Part shown: in pieces, positions 39,230 through 50,000 of the stretch | Layout: the number at the start of each line of letters is the position of its first letter | Position numbering within the stretch: position 1 is the first letter of the stretch | Origin: Ascidia mentula | Taxonomy: Eukaryota > Chordata > Ascidiacea > Phlebobranchia > Ascidiidae | NCBI GenBank assembly: GCA_947561715.1 | Contig: OX387199.1 | Span: 4,097,001-4,161,000 of the forward strand | Direction: 5' to 3' | DNA length: 64,000 bases | Made by a program: the position numbers and the translations under genes | The notes under the pieces: generated by a model | Database searches by the model: none | The model's input: the letters and a program-made list of their open reading frames with translations, nothing else | Told to the model about the DNA's origin: nothing

Positions 39230-41341
39230 TTCTCCCCGCTACAGCACTTTTTCCTGCAATACCGCGGTGTCTTACACGCTACAAACGGTGGCTAATATCT
39301 GTTTTTGTGCTCACGACTTTGGTTTTCCTACGTGATTTTCGCTTCTAACAACACAATTTTGGATCATGACACACACGTTAAAGACCGAGCGAAGTGTATT
39401 TGCACGCTTTTTGACGCAACACACAAAGCTTCCCTGTAAAATACAGCCTACGAAATTAACGCTTAATAAATGCCAATTCGTCCCACAAGAAAAATTCTAC
39501 ATCAAGGCAATACTCGGCCACAAAACCAACACTTTTTTTCGTTCTGAATTTAGTATGTAGGCCTTGCTTCTTTCTTGTTAGGTTTAATTATGACCTAATT
39601 CCAAACCATCCGCCTCTGTCGGCTTCGCACTAAACCCGATATGCATCACAACCAAATCACTCACCCTAGTTACTTTCTTCAATCCAGGAGCGTAAACTGC
39701 AAGTCATCTTTTGCTTGCGGAACGAACCACACTCGTTAATGCCACATCTAGCGTAACAGCACAAAATTTGCACCTTTTGCGTTGAACCACATCGAAACAC
39801 AGCATTATGCGCTTACACAACTGACGCTAATTTCCACAATACACTGGAACGCACACATTTCGTCGTATTCCCCACAAAGCGAAATACTTTGGGTCTGAAA
39901 ACGTGACGGACCGATTAGTCACAAAACTCCCGACGAGAGCTGTATGTTTTTCACGCTTCGCTTTTGATAAATTTCTTGAAGACACAAACTTGTCTAAGTG
40001 ATTGTCTTACTTTTAGTATTTTGATATTTTTGCTTGTATATACATATAGTGTTTGTATACTCTTTCGATCGTGTTATAGGCGCGCTTTCTTCACGTTTTG
40101 AAGGTCACTGTGTCCACTCTGCGTGCTTGTGTTTCTGTAGCATTCGTTTATCTGCTGTCCCTCCCTGTGTATTTGTATTAACACGGTTGTAGCGCGCTAA
40201 TAAAACTCCTCTGTAATCCAGACCTACTCGTTTGCTCAAAACTTGATAAAAATACATTATAAACGTTCTCATTGAATAGAAGCTTGGTTAAAGGTAATGG
40301 TGATGTTGATGCTGCAGGAGGAATGTTCTATAACAGTAGTTCCAACTTTTTGCACTTGCGAACCGGACAAGTTTTAAAACAACTTTTACGGCCCGGTATT
40401 ATTTTAAGCTAAAATGTAAAACAAAAATTAACATGATTGCAAAATTAAGCACTTAATTGAATTAACGTAAATCAGGTTCTCCAAATATAGAATTCAGTAG
40501 TGGAAGGTTTATCCAGGGGCAAATACGTATACAGCACTGCATTGAAAACGTCGATCGTGTCACAGCCCTACAACGAATTTAGACGTATTATCAAAGCTTA
40601 GGACACCTGTTTTCATCTGTTCCAATGTATGGCGAACAAATCCCCAGAATAGCACTTTCGGCGAACACCCCGGGAACGTTTTTTACGTTCATCGAACCGT
40701 TTCTTGTCCTGCAGATCGAATTCTACAAGGGTTGTGAAATGTTATACTTCCAATTCGTCGAGCGAACCGGCTCGTGAAAGTCGAAACTCCATAGGTCGGT
40801 TGAGTTCAATTCACGCAAAATGGAGCAATTGATCGGCGACCGAGTTGCCCACACAGAAATGTTACAAATTTTCGTACCCCAAAGTTTATTGCTGGTCTGG
40901 TAATTGTAAAACCATTCACCGAGGGGCATATACAAACACACATGCTTTATAGTTACAAGAAAAATAGCAGCAACGCTAATCGTCCAATATCGCCCCGATG
41001 AAACCGAGGCCCTGCAGCGCCAAATGTGACTTAAAATTTCGAATTTAATACAGACACACAATTAGGTGCCCCTATCAAGCATCGATTCCACAACAGCAAG
41101 TCCGATTCCATTTACGTATGTTGTAATCAAACTGTTAGCTAAATAAAACGCCATGTGCAAGTATTTGTTAAGTAACAACAAGACAGGGTAATTTGTCGCA
41201 TGTTAGGCCACGGGCAAAACACAATATACTTTTAAACATATTCCTAATAATTTGATATAAAAACCTCTAAAGACCTGATTCCCAATCAAATGATATTAAA
41301 TAGTTTGCAAAGAACAAAACAATTGACACAGATTTGTAATG
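39230..41341. other. CCDC181 and KTI12 3' flanks, no confident gene
   Basis: Both neighbours end here. A good poly(A) signal for CCDC181, AATAAA, is at 40199-40204, giving a 3' UTR near 1 kb. Repeat copy 2 is at 40330-40430. A 112-codon open frame on the minus strand (40723-41061) has one hydrophobic stretch (WTISVAAIFLVTIKHVCLYM) but no recognised family and no clear start context; it may be the KTI12 3' UTR. Confidence 0.45.
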
Positions 41342-42875
41342 TCACGCCACAGCAGTTGTTAAAAAACTCAAAAAAGTCCTTGGCACGTCTTTAATATTGG
41401 CCACAGGGTTTGCTCTTAGGTAAGTAAGGAACTGCTTTCGATGCCTACGCATGTCGGGGATGGAAATGATGTGGTTTATGGTGAAGACTTCATTGCATCC
41501 TGGCAATGTTATGGTATCACCAAGGTTTGCAGTTTTCTGTGCAGACAGTAGCGATGCACCGATGCTCTTAAAACAAAATATAGCTTTCGATCACAAAATT
41601 GACACTAACAAAAGAATGCCAAAACAAAAAAACATTAAAATTTTGATTAAACTGGTACATTGTTGTAACATATACATGGTGAAGGTAGCAAATCTGGCAA
41701 ATATTTTATCATATGTTGTACTCTGATCATATTTAACGGTTTTAGTTCAAAGTTCCACGCAATTTCAACAGAAGGTCTGTTTTAATTTGTTCAAAACCAC
41801 TTTGATTACGCCTGATAAAGTCATACCAAGAAATTAAAATAGCTTTAAAATTCACCTGTAACATTTTGTCTGCCTCGTGAACAAATGTTGGTGACATTAG
41901 CGGTGGATTTTGGGTGGACATGTTGGGTTTAGGTGCCTTTGCATTAAAAATGGCATTGCAGATTTTTTCGCAGGGCATATCATCATCCACTTGCACAGTA
42001 AACAGTGGTGAATCCCACCTGGCCATTGAGTTTGGTGTCTCAAACCTCATCCACAAGGCTGACAAATATACAAGGATTCATTATATTTCTACAGTATGTT
42101 GCATCTTAATTTGTGGTGGAAACAATGAATTGTTTGCACCGCTACTACAGTTTTCCAAGTTACCCTCCAATATTTCATCAGAATATTGCTCTTCCATTTT
42201 CTTCAACTGATTGAATTTGTGCATGTTTTCCTTTGATGCAGCGCAATGCACAACACAATATGTAGTCCTCACATACTTAGATACACAATTCAGCTCGTAC
42301 CTGTAACCTGCAAACAACATTTTGGGAAAAATAATTTGAAAAATTTACAGCTTAATTAATAGAAATAAAATCTAAGAAGGATTATACGCATTGGAGATAT
42401 AAACCAGGTTTTATTATATATAGCCAAACATAATTTTATGTATTTAATTAAAAGCACCAATATATACATTTATAAAAATACATATAGTCTATTAGCTGAA
42501 TAAATCAGTCAAAAGTGGAATATTACCTAACACACTCACCATTTTAGTGACTATTCATCATGTCAAAATTAATATGTCAAAAAAATCAAAAACTTTCAGT
42601 TGGGTTAGTGTTGCAATATTACCTTTAATGTAGTTCAGAGAATCCACGATTACGATGGTGTCAGTGGTAAGCTCACGTTCAACCCATGATTTCAAAGCAC
42701 CCCTCGTCGTTACTTCCTTTTTTGAATCCGCATAAACTACGTTTCGATGTAAATTTAAGTCATCAACTAAAACCGTTTTAACATTGGGACGATTTTCAGA
42801 CAAATAACTAACAAGTTCCTTGGCACGTTTCGTCATGCCGCTCGACGGACAACCGCACATCAAAACCAGGGGCAT
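41342..42875 (-). CDS. KTI12: KTI12, Elongator-associated tRNA-modification factor, complete
   Basis: KTI12 is a P-loop ATPase that binds tRNA and assists Elongator in wobble-uridine modification. Exons: 42623-42875, 42164-42307, 41856-42058, 41342-41566; all junctions keep phase and give about 274 residues (human 354). Homology is clear throughout: VDSLNYIKGYRYEL matches human LDSLNYIKGFRYEL, ILEALWMRFETPNSMARWDS matches LLEALTQRYEAPDSRNRWDR, and the C-terminal LGDTITLPG and RRHRKQFLTYLRANP match PGDLLTLPG and SRLRRQFISYTKMHP. The ATG at 42873-42875 starts MPLVLMCG, the usual KTI12 beginning. The loop is odd: it reads GCPSSGMTKRA, with Met where the family has the Walker A lysine (human GLPYSGKSRRA). 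The linker between the two lobes is shorter than in human. Downstream sequence before 42164 looks like coding but is intron, since a GGTAACT donor there restores the homology. Confidence 0.93.
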
Positions 42876-44008
42876 CACACTTTAGCTACTAGATGCACTG
42901 CTTTCAGATATTGTTCTTTCTTGTTTGTTTACAGATTCTTAACTTGATACAAACATGTGTGCCTTCCTGTGCGGCTTTTTGGTAGCGCATAATTTGAAGC
43001 CGCCAAAGGAAGACCCGTGGGAACGCCAATTAGCGTTTAAAATATTGGTTGACGAAGAAACCTAAAACTTTTGCCAATGGTTACTTACAAATTATCGTTT
43101 TTATCAAAAATTCTCAAAAATAAGGGCACAATTCGAATTAATAGCTTACCAGCGGTGACAGCAATTAGAATTCTATGACGAAAGTAAGCCGATCCGAAAC
43201 GCAGTTCCGGTACATTTTTTTTTTACTTTTACCCCTGGAAAGTGCACAACCTCACAAGTCTTTTAAACTAAAACTTTCAGACATGGGCTCTTTGGTCTCG
43301 CCTTGGCTACGCCAATGAATCCATACATGTCAGAAAGCTTTACATCTATTTAGGATACAAGAAAATTTTAAAAATGTTGTTTTTTGCAACTGAAACTGTA
43401 AAGCAATTGTCACGACAGCCTTACAGAGTTCCTATAATTAGATTATTATTCACTTAAAATGTAGCCTACTGTTTCAACAAAACTAACAGCGAATTAACAT
43501 AAAAAAAAATTAATAGTACTCTACTTAAAACTTACTTAAAGGAAAACACGAATTATTACGTGTTCGAAAATTTTTGTATTATAAGAAAAAAACGATAATA
43601 GCCACCTTTATGTGAGAAGCATGTACAACACACGACAGTTTAAGAAGGGAATAAATAACAGCACAAGATATATGTATGTATGGCTTCGTACATTGCACAT
43701 GAAACTGGTTGAATGAAAACAAAACACGAAAGACAGATGTTAGTTCAAGTGTCAAAGTGTCGCAGAAAACGGGGCGTCGTTGTGTCAATAAAGCAAGCAA
43801 ATGTGCGGAAAAATTGGGCCACTGGCAATAAGTTTGAATAAAGTTTATTGAGTCTTGCTTTATTGCCATTCTGTGCCGTTGTAAATTCATACAAGCAACC
43901 GTTTTCAAGTTTTCGCTTCACTCATTACATCACAGTGTTCAACAACATTACAATTCCGCAGTGACGTCACAGCGACCGGCGCACTATTGACGTTGCCGGG
44001 TGGACGTC
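42876..44008. other. KTI12 upstream and protease 3' UTR
   Basis: KTI12 must be transcribed leftward from the left part of this stretch. On the right, two minus-strand AATAAA signals (43844-43849 and 43859-43864) about 150 bases past the protease stop are good candidates for its poly(A) site. No coding exon was recognised. Confidence 0.5.
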
Positions 44009-47000
44009 TTATAAACAGTCGTTCACACTCTCGATAATACTCCGTACCCAGCTCTCGTACGACCTCATGCGAGCGTAGATACCCACGTGACCCGGTTCGC
44101 CGCACCCAAAGCCAAAAGAAGTAACTCCCGCCAAGTAATGGCTGCCGTCTTCACGCTGGCAGGTCAACGGACCACCAGAGTCACCCTGTGAAAAATTAAA
44201 CATCTTTAAGTTGTGCTTACGTGGTTTTATAGAGTGTTATGAAAAAACATCAGCCCCACTTACGTAACATGTGTCGGATTGAGCTTCGATAGGATCGCCG
44301 GCGCAAAGGTGATGATCTTTTTCAAGGATAGTGTAATTGGTTCCAAGCTTTCTGCAAGTCGAGTAGGACAAGACAGGTACTTCCGCTTCTATAAGCTTCT
44401 GTCCGTTTGGTTCTGAAAAACGCAAATGGTTTATTTTAAAATTTTTGCGAGCATGTTTTTGTCTTAGTTTCATCTTGTTAAAGTGAAAGGGTCTTTATAT
44501 ATGGTAGCCTGGGTGCAACGCCTTTTCGACACACCCGTTATTAACAAACAACAACATTAGGCCACGGACTGACAGAGTAGTTGTTTATTACTAGGCCAGA
44601 AAAAATAGCCACATATTGGATTTCAAAATTATTGTCACACTTTTGTAAGGATCGTCTTTAATACCTATATAATCTCCCCATCCGGTGATGTAGCACCTCT
44701 CACCGGGCTGGGGTTCACTGTCTCCAGGCATGCAGATTGGCATAATGTTGGGATCAGGTTTCACCGGCCATCGCAGCTTCACTAGCGCAACATCAGCTGA
44801 AATGCAAGAAATACAACATAAATTTTCTTTTATATACTGTAGCTTACTCTGCACATGTATAGTGAGGCATATGAAGTATTGTCCCTTAAGACAGGGTTCA
44901 CAAACTGTTTGTAGCAAAAAAAAATATCTAAACTTGAACTTGCTTAAAAGTTTGGTGTTGCAAAATAATTAGAGGATCCAAGTGTGTCGTGATCCTACTA
45001 GGTTTTAAAACCTCTGCTTTAAGGATATTTGGAGCGCCGTTGCATCAAGAAAGCAGAACAACACCATGATGTACCTTTAGGAACGTTAATATAGGAATAG
45101 TTTTTGTGAACATGGACTCTGGACAATAAGTAGGGCGTTCCCTCTTCGTGTAGACGATTCATTCCGAAAACTACTCGCCAGTTATCGCCTGGGTTATTGT
45201 GGTTCACGCGGTAATATCTGCAAGCACAAATTTAAATGTAAACAGTAGTATTATTACTGGGGATGCACCGAAAGTTCGATTTGGCGAATTTATTCGGCCT
45301 AAAGTAAGGTTTTAATAAATATTCGGTTTCGGCCGAATATTTTTGCAAAATTCGGCCGAAACCGAAACTTTTCACTGCATGCAACGGAAATACGCTAAGT
45401 TTGGAAAAGATTAAAATCATTGATTAAACTGTACGAATGTGTTCGTTTTGTTTGTTTATTGTCACCGAAATGATGAAAATCAACTTTAAGCATTTGGTAC
45501 AGCAGTCGAGGTTATTCTTTAAGTGCCAATAAAAGGCTGTATGATAAGATTCAAATCAGCACATGTTTTGTTTCAATTTATTACGTTTAAAGAGATGGAT
45601 ACTAAAATTAGTTTCGGTTTATTCGGCCGAATAAAAAAAGGTATTTCGGTGCATCACTAATAATTACGTAACATACGGCCATCAACAAGGTGTGTATAGT
45701 TCGTTCTGAAAACAGCATGTTGTACAAGCAGTAAACCCTCAAAAGCTAGCAATTCAAATGTGTACAACTTTTGTTAAAGGCTAAAAACGCTTACGAGTCT
45801 TCGCTGCAATGTCCAGCTGTGATGAACCAGTAAGGGGCAATTAGAGAAGCTCCACAAAGATGTTTCCATCCGCAAGAACCACCGTCACAGTCATTATGTT
45901 GAAGACTTCCGTGCCAGGGCCAACCGAAGGACGTTGATTCCTGCAGTGTAAATTTTATTTTTTAATGTTGTTATTTTGTTATTGGTAACAGAAACATTAG
46001 ATTTGTTACTTGTTTTGTAAAATTGATTTGTGATTTTTATTAGCATTCCCTTTATATTCGGATGCTCAGAGTGCAAAGTTTAAAAAATCACCTTTCCGCC
46101 AACCACTTTCTTTGATGCCCCCCCTTGACCAGACTCGAGGAAATTCCGTTTCCCGCAGACAGTTGTATTTAAAACATGCGGTCTGGTGCCGTTGCAAGGA
46201 CCTGGTGAACATTCCTCTGCTTGGACGGCGGGGCCTTCGCAACCTTTATAACGTATTGCAAAAGTAGATTTAATTTCAAGTAAATTGAAAATTTAGGATT
46301 GATTGAACAGTTTTTTTTTAACAGTTTTTGTTGAAAAAGGACGAAACAGGACAAATTGCATCTTAAGTCTGTTTGCATTTGGCTTAAATAACATTTAAAA
46401 CCGGAACCAAAAGCTTTTTTCTTAATAGATGTTCTGCAAATTTTTTGTGAAAAAAATGATTCAAGTTAATCAATCCCATATGCAATTTTAATTGTTACAA
46501 GAACAACTTTGTGTCCACGCTTCTGGTTTTAGAATACATGTTTCGCTTTTGTTAAAGCATCTTCAGTTCTACAAACAAAATAAACAGAAAAGACATAGTT
46601 GCTAAAATGATAAAACGATAAAAACTGACTGAACAGTAGTAACCTCTGGTTCTAACATACTGAACGACGCTCAAATCAAATGTTACGAGTGACCTACTTT
46701 AACAAAAAGCGAAACATGTTTTATGAAACTAAAAGCGTGGACACAAAGTTGTTCTAGTAACATTTAAAATTGCATATGGGATTAATTAACTTGAATCGTT
46801 TTTTTCACAAAATATGGGTTAAAAACTCATCAACTGTCTTGCATACCATCAATTAGGAAAAAGGCGTTTTATTACGATTTTAAATGTTATTTAAGCCAAA
46901 TGTAAAGAGATTTGAGAATGCAATTTGTCTTGTTTCGTCCTTTTTCAATGAAAACTTTTCAAAAAAGACAGCAATCAATCCTAAATTTTAAATTAACTTG

Positions 47001-50000
47001 AAATTAAATATACTTTTGCGTGGACACAAAGTTGTCCTAGTAACATTTAAAGTTGAATTGAAGGTTAACTTGTGTCGCACGCAAGAAGTGCTGCTGGTGA
47101 GGTGGATTTCATGAAGAAAAACATTTTATTGCTACTCAATCCCATATGATGTCAAATTTAAAAATATTTACGTAAATAAGTCCCAAATTCCTACCAACCT
47201 GGAACACCTGGCGATCCCCTTCGACAAGTCCGAGTTCTCTTTTTTATACCTGTTTTGCCGCACGTGGCATTGCAGCACCCAAATGAGGACCACTCATTCC
47301 AATTCGGGCAACGCTAAAGTAAAAATAGGCACAATGTTATCAAACCCTGAAACTTCACCATATTTTTGAAATTGTATTAGTTTTACTGTCTAATAAAGGA
47401 AATGTTTTTTTCTTAATGCCATTGGTTGTGATACATACGTTAATATTACATGACTTTCGTTCCCGATCTGGTCCCAGACAAGGCGGAGCGTAACATTTCC
47501 GAGTTTTGTACATAAATCCGCCCCCGCACGTCTTGCTGCAGTCCGAGAAACCGCTCCATGACCCCCACTTCTGGCAACTCTGCGGCGAAAATAAATATTT
47601 TGCCATCTTGTTACACTGTTATACATTTATGATAGAAATAAGTCAAAAAATTTTGCCTTTTGTGCAAGAAACTTGGAGTTAACTAATTTGAAAAGGAAAG
47701 CCAAAGCTATCATGCCGAAGCATACGTTTTGAACACCACTGTGTTTACTACCAGTGCTAGATAGACCGAATTTGCGTCGGCATGAGTAGCATATTAGCTT
47801 TGGCTTTTCTTTTTAATTTAAATCAAGCCGGGTCGTCATAGTTTACGCTGACAAGTTCATAAAGTTTGCATCATTTAAAAGCCCATCGCTTTAGACATGT
47901 GTGTTGAGTGGAGAATAAATGTGAGTTCTTTTAAAGCGCCGACTTACATTCCGCCTTTTAATTCCGTTAATGTGCATGTAGCAAGTGTAACACGCACTGA
48001 AATAACTTTATTCCCGGTGGAATCGCAAACACAGCAAAATCAATGTTGCTATACCTTTCCCTTGGCCGGAGGACAGGGACGTTCCTCTCTTCTGGAACCC
48101 ACACACCTCCTGTATTTCGGTATATGGGGAGTTGTATGGAGACAGGCACGAGTGCGAAAGCGTTTACCAGCTCTGTGGCCGCACTTTCCCGTGCAGTGGG
48201 TGAAATTGGACCATTGGCTCCAGCACGGCGGCGTGTAACACCCGCGGTACTCGTACGGTTTTCCGCTGCAGGCAGAAATTGGCCCTGGAAGCGTAAATAC
48301 GTCCACTGTTGTTTTTTCGTTACAATGGTAGAAGCATATATATGATGAAGCCCATGGTAAAAGCGCTATTCAACAGATTTCGTATTTTTTTACATGGTTT
48401 TTAAAAAAAAAACTCATCGTTATAACTTATTCCAATCTTAATTTTCACACACTCGTGAAAACCGTCGTAATTGGTACTGAAATAGAGGTAATTTACCGTT
48501 GCACGTCCTCATGCGATAACTGATTCCCTTCCCGCACGTCGCGAAGCACGGACTCCAGTTTTTCCATTCCGACCAACATGAGACCACGCATTGCACCGCC
48601 TGGGATCGTTCACCTGGACAGCGGTTGGGAGTCACGACTGAATTGAAAATATTTTGTTTAAGTTTAAAACAGTTGGGGATAATGATGTGTTTCAATTGGC
48701 CAATTGATATTTTATAACTTGACAAGTGAACTCGGACCGATTCACTTTCGTCTTCATTATTTATTCTTTGCTTAAAAAATTAAAACAAGTCGGACTATTA
48801 TTGATATTCCAAAGAATTTACGCTGACAAAGTTCATAACTTTGTTCTATGTAAACACCCATCGTTTTAGATGTGTGATAAGTGCCAAGAAAATGTGATTT
48901 CGCTTTAAGCCCTGAGTGTAAACGGGGATCAACCGAACTTTGTGTCAAGCCGGGATGAAAACCACATTTGTGACAAAAACACGTTGACCTTACATTGGTA
49001 ACTTTGCTCCAACTGGGCTGAGTGTGTTATTCTCAGGATACTGGTACCGCCCGGTGAGTCAACTCCAAGGTTCACAGACCTGTGATGTACAGAACGACAT
49101 TAAAATCAAGTTCAACGCACGGACATGTCGAAAAAAAATCTTACATTGAGAAACGATGACCAACTTCAAAAACGTTATGCAAAATGTTGTGCTGCAGTAA
49201 TTGATACCTTACATGAAATTTACACTAAGTTTCGTTTGAGTTTTGTGTGAATTTACTCCATGAAACAAAAATTTATGAAATGAGGCGGTCACCAAGCAGT
49301 GCATGGTGACTATTTAAAAAAAATCAACATAGTACGATGTGCGTATATAAGTTGACATGCAAAGTCATTGACAGTTTGACAAAAATTGTGAACTCGTACG
49401 TTTCGAGAAATCCTATCAGCAACCTACCTCACAATGCAATCTCTACTTCTGTGCTTTAGTCCTATTCCACACAAAGCTGAACATGCGCCCCACGGATGCC
49501 AAGTACTCCAAGCTGGACACGTTTTTCCCATGCGACAGTTTCGGTGTTCCCTGAAATGGCCTACGCAAAGCCTGCAATAAAAATAGTATGATGAAGAAGG
49601 GATTAACTTCTGACTACTGTTCCAAGAAAATTTCCAAGAAACATTGAACTAATATCGACAAACAAAGCAACAGAATATAAGATAGCTTGTAAAGAAAATG
49701 GCTGTACAAAAACTTCGCAGTATTTTTAACAACAAAAATTTGTTAAAATAAACTCAACACACAATTTAAAAAAAAAAACCTACCTCCCGTCCGTTCGCAG
49801 GCACCTTCTGTCCCGGTGCTGCACACCTTGACCACAAGAGGCGCTGCAGCTGCTCCACTGACCCCAGTTGCTCCACCTATTGGTAACAACAAGTTTTAGT
49901 TGAAGCAAAACACCAGTGTTGTTTTGGGATCGTTAAAGGTAATATTAAGTTGGAAATGACGCTGATGATTTGTCTTCAGTGAAAACGGGTAGCGCAGCGA

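Noticed and set aside
40723-41061. 112-codon minus-strand frame with one hydrophobic segment
   Set aside because: No recognisable family, no start context, and it lies where the KTI12 3' UTR is expected; kept only as a remark.
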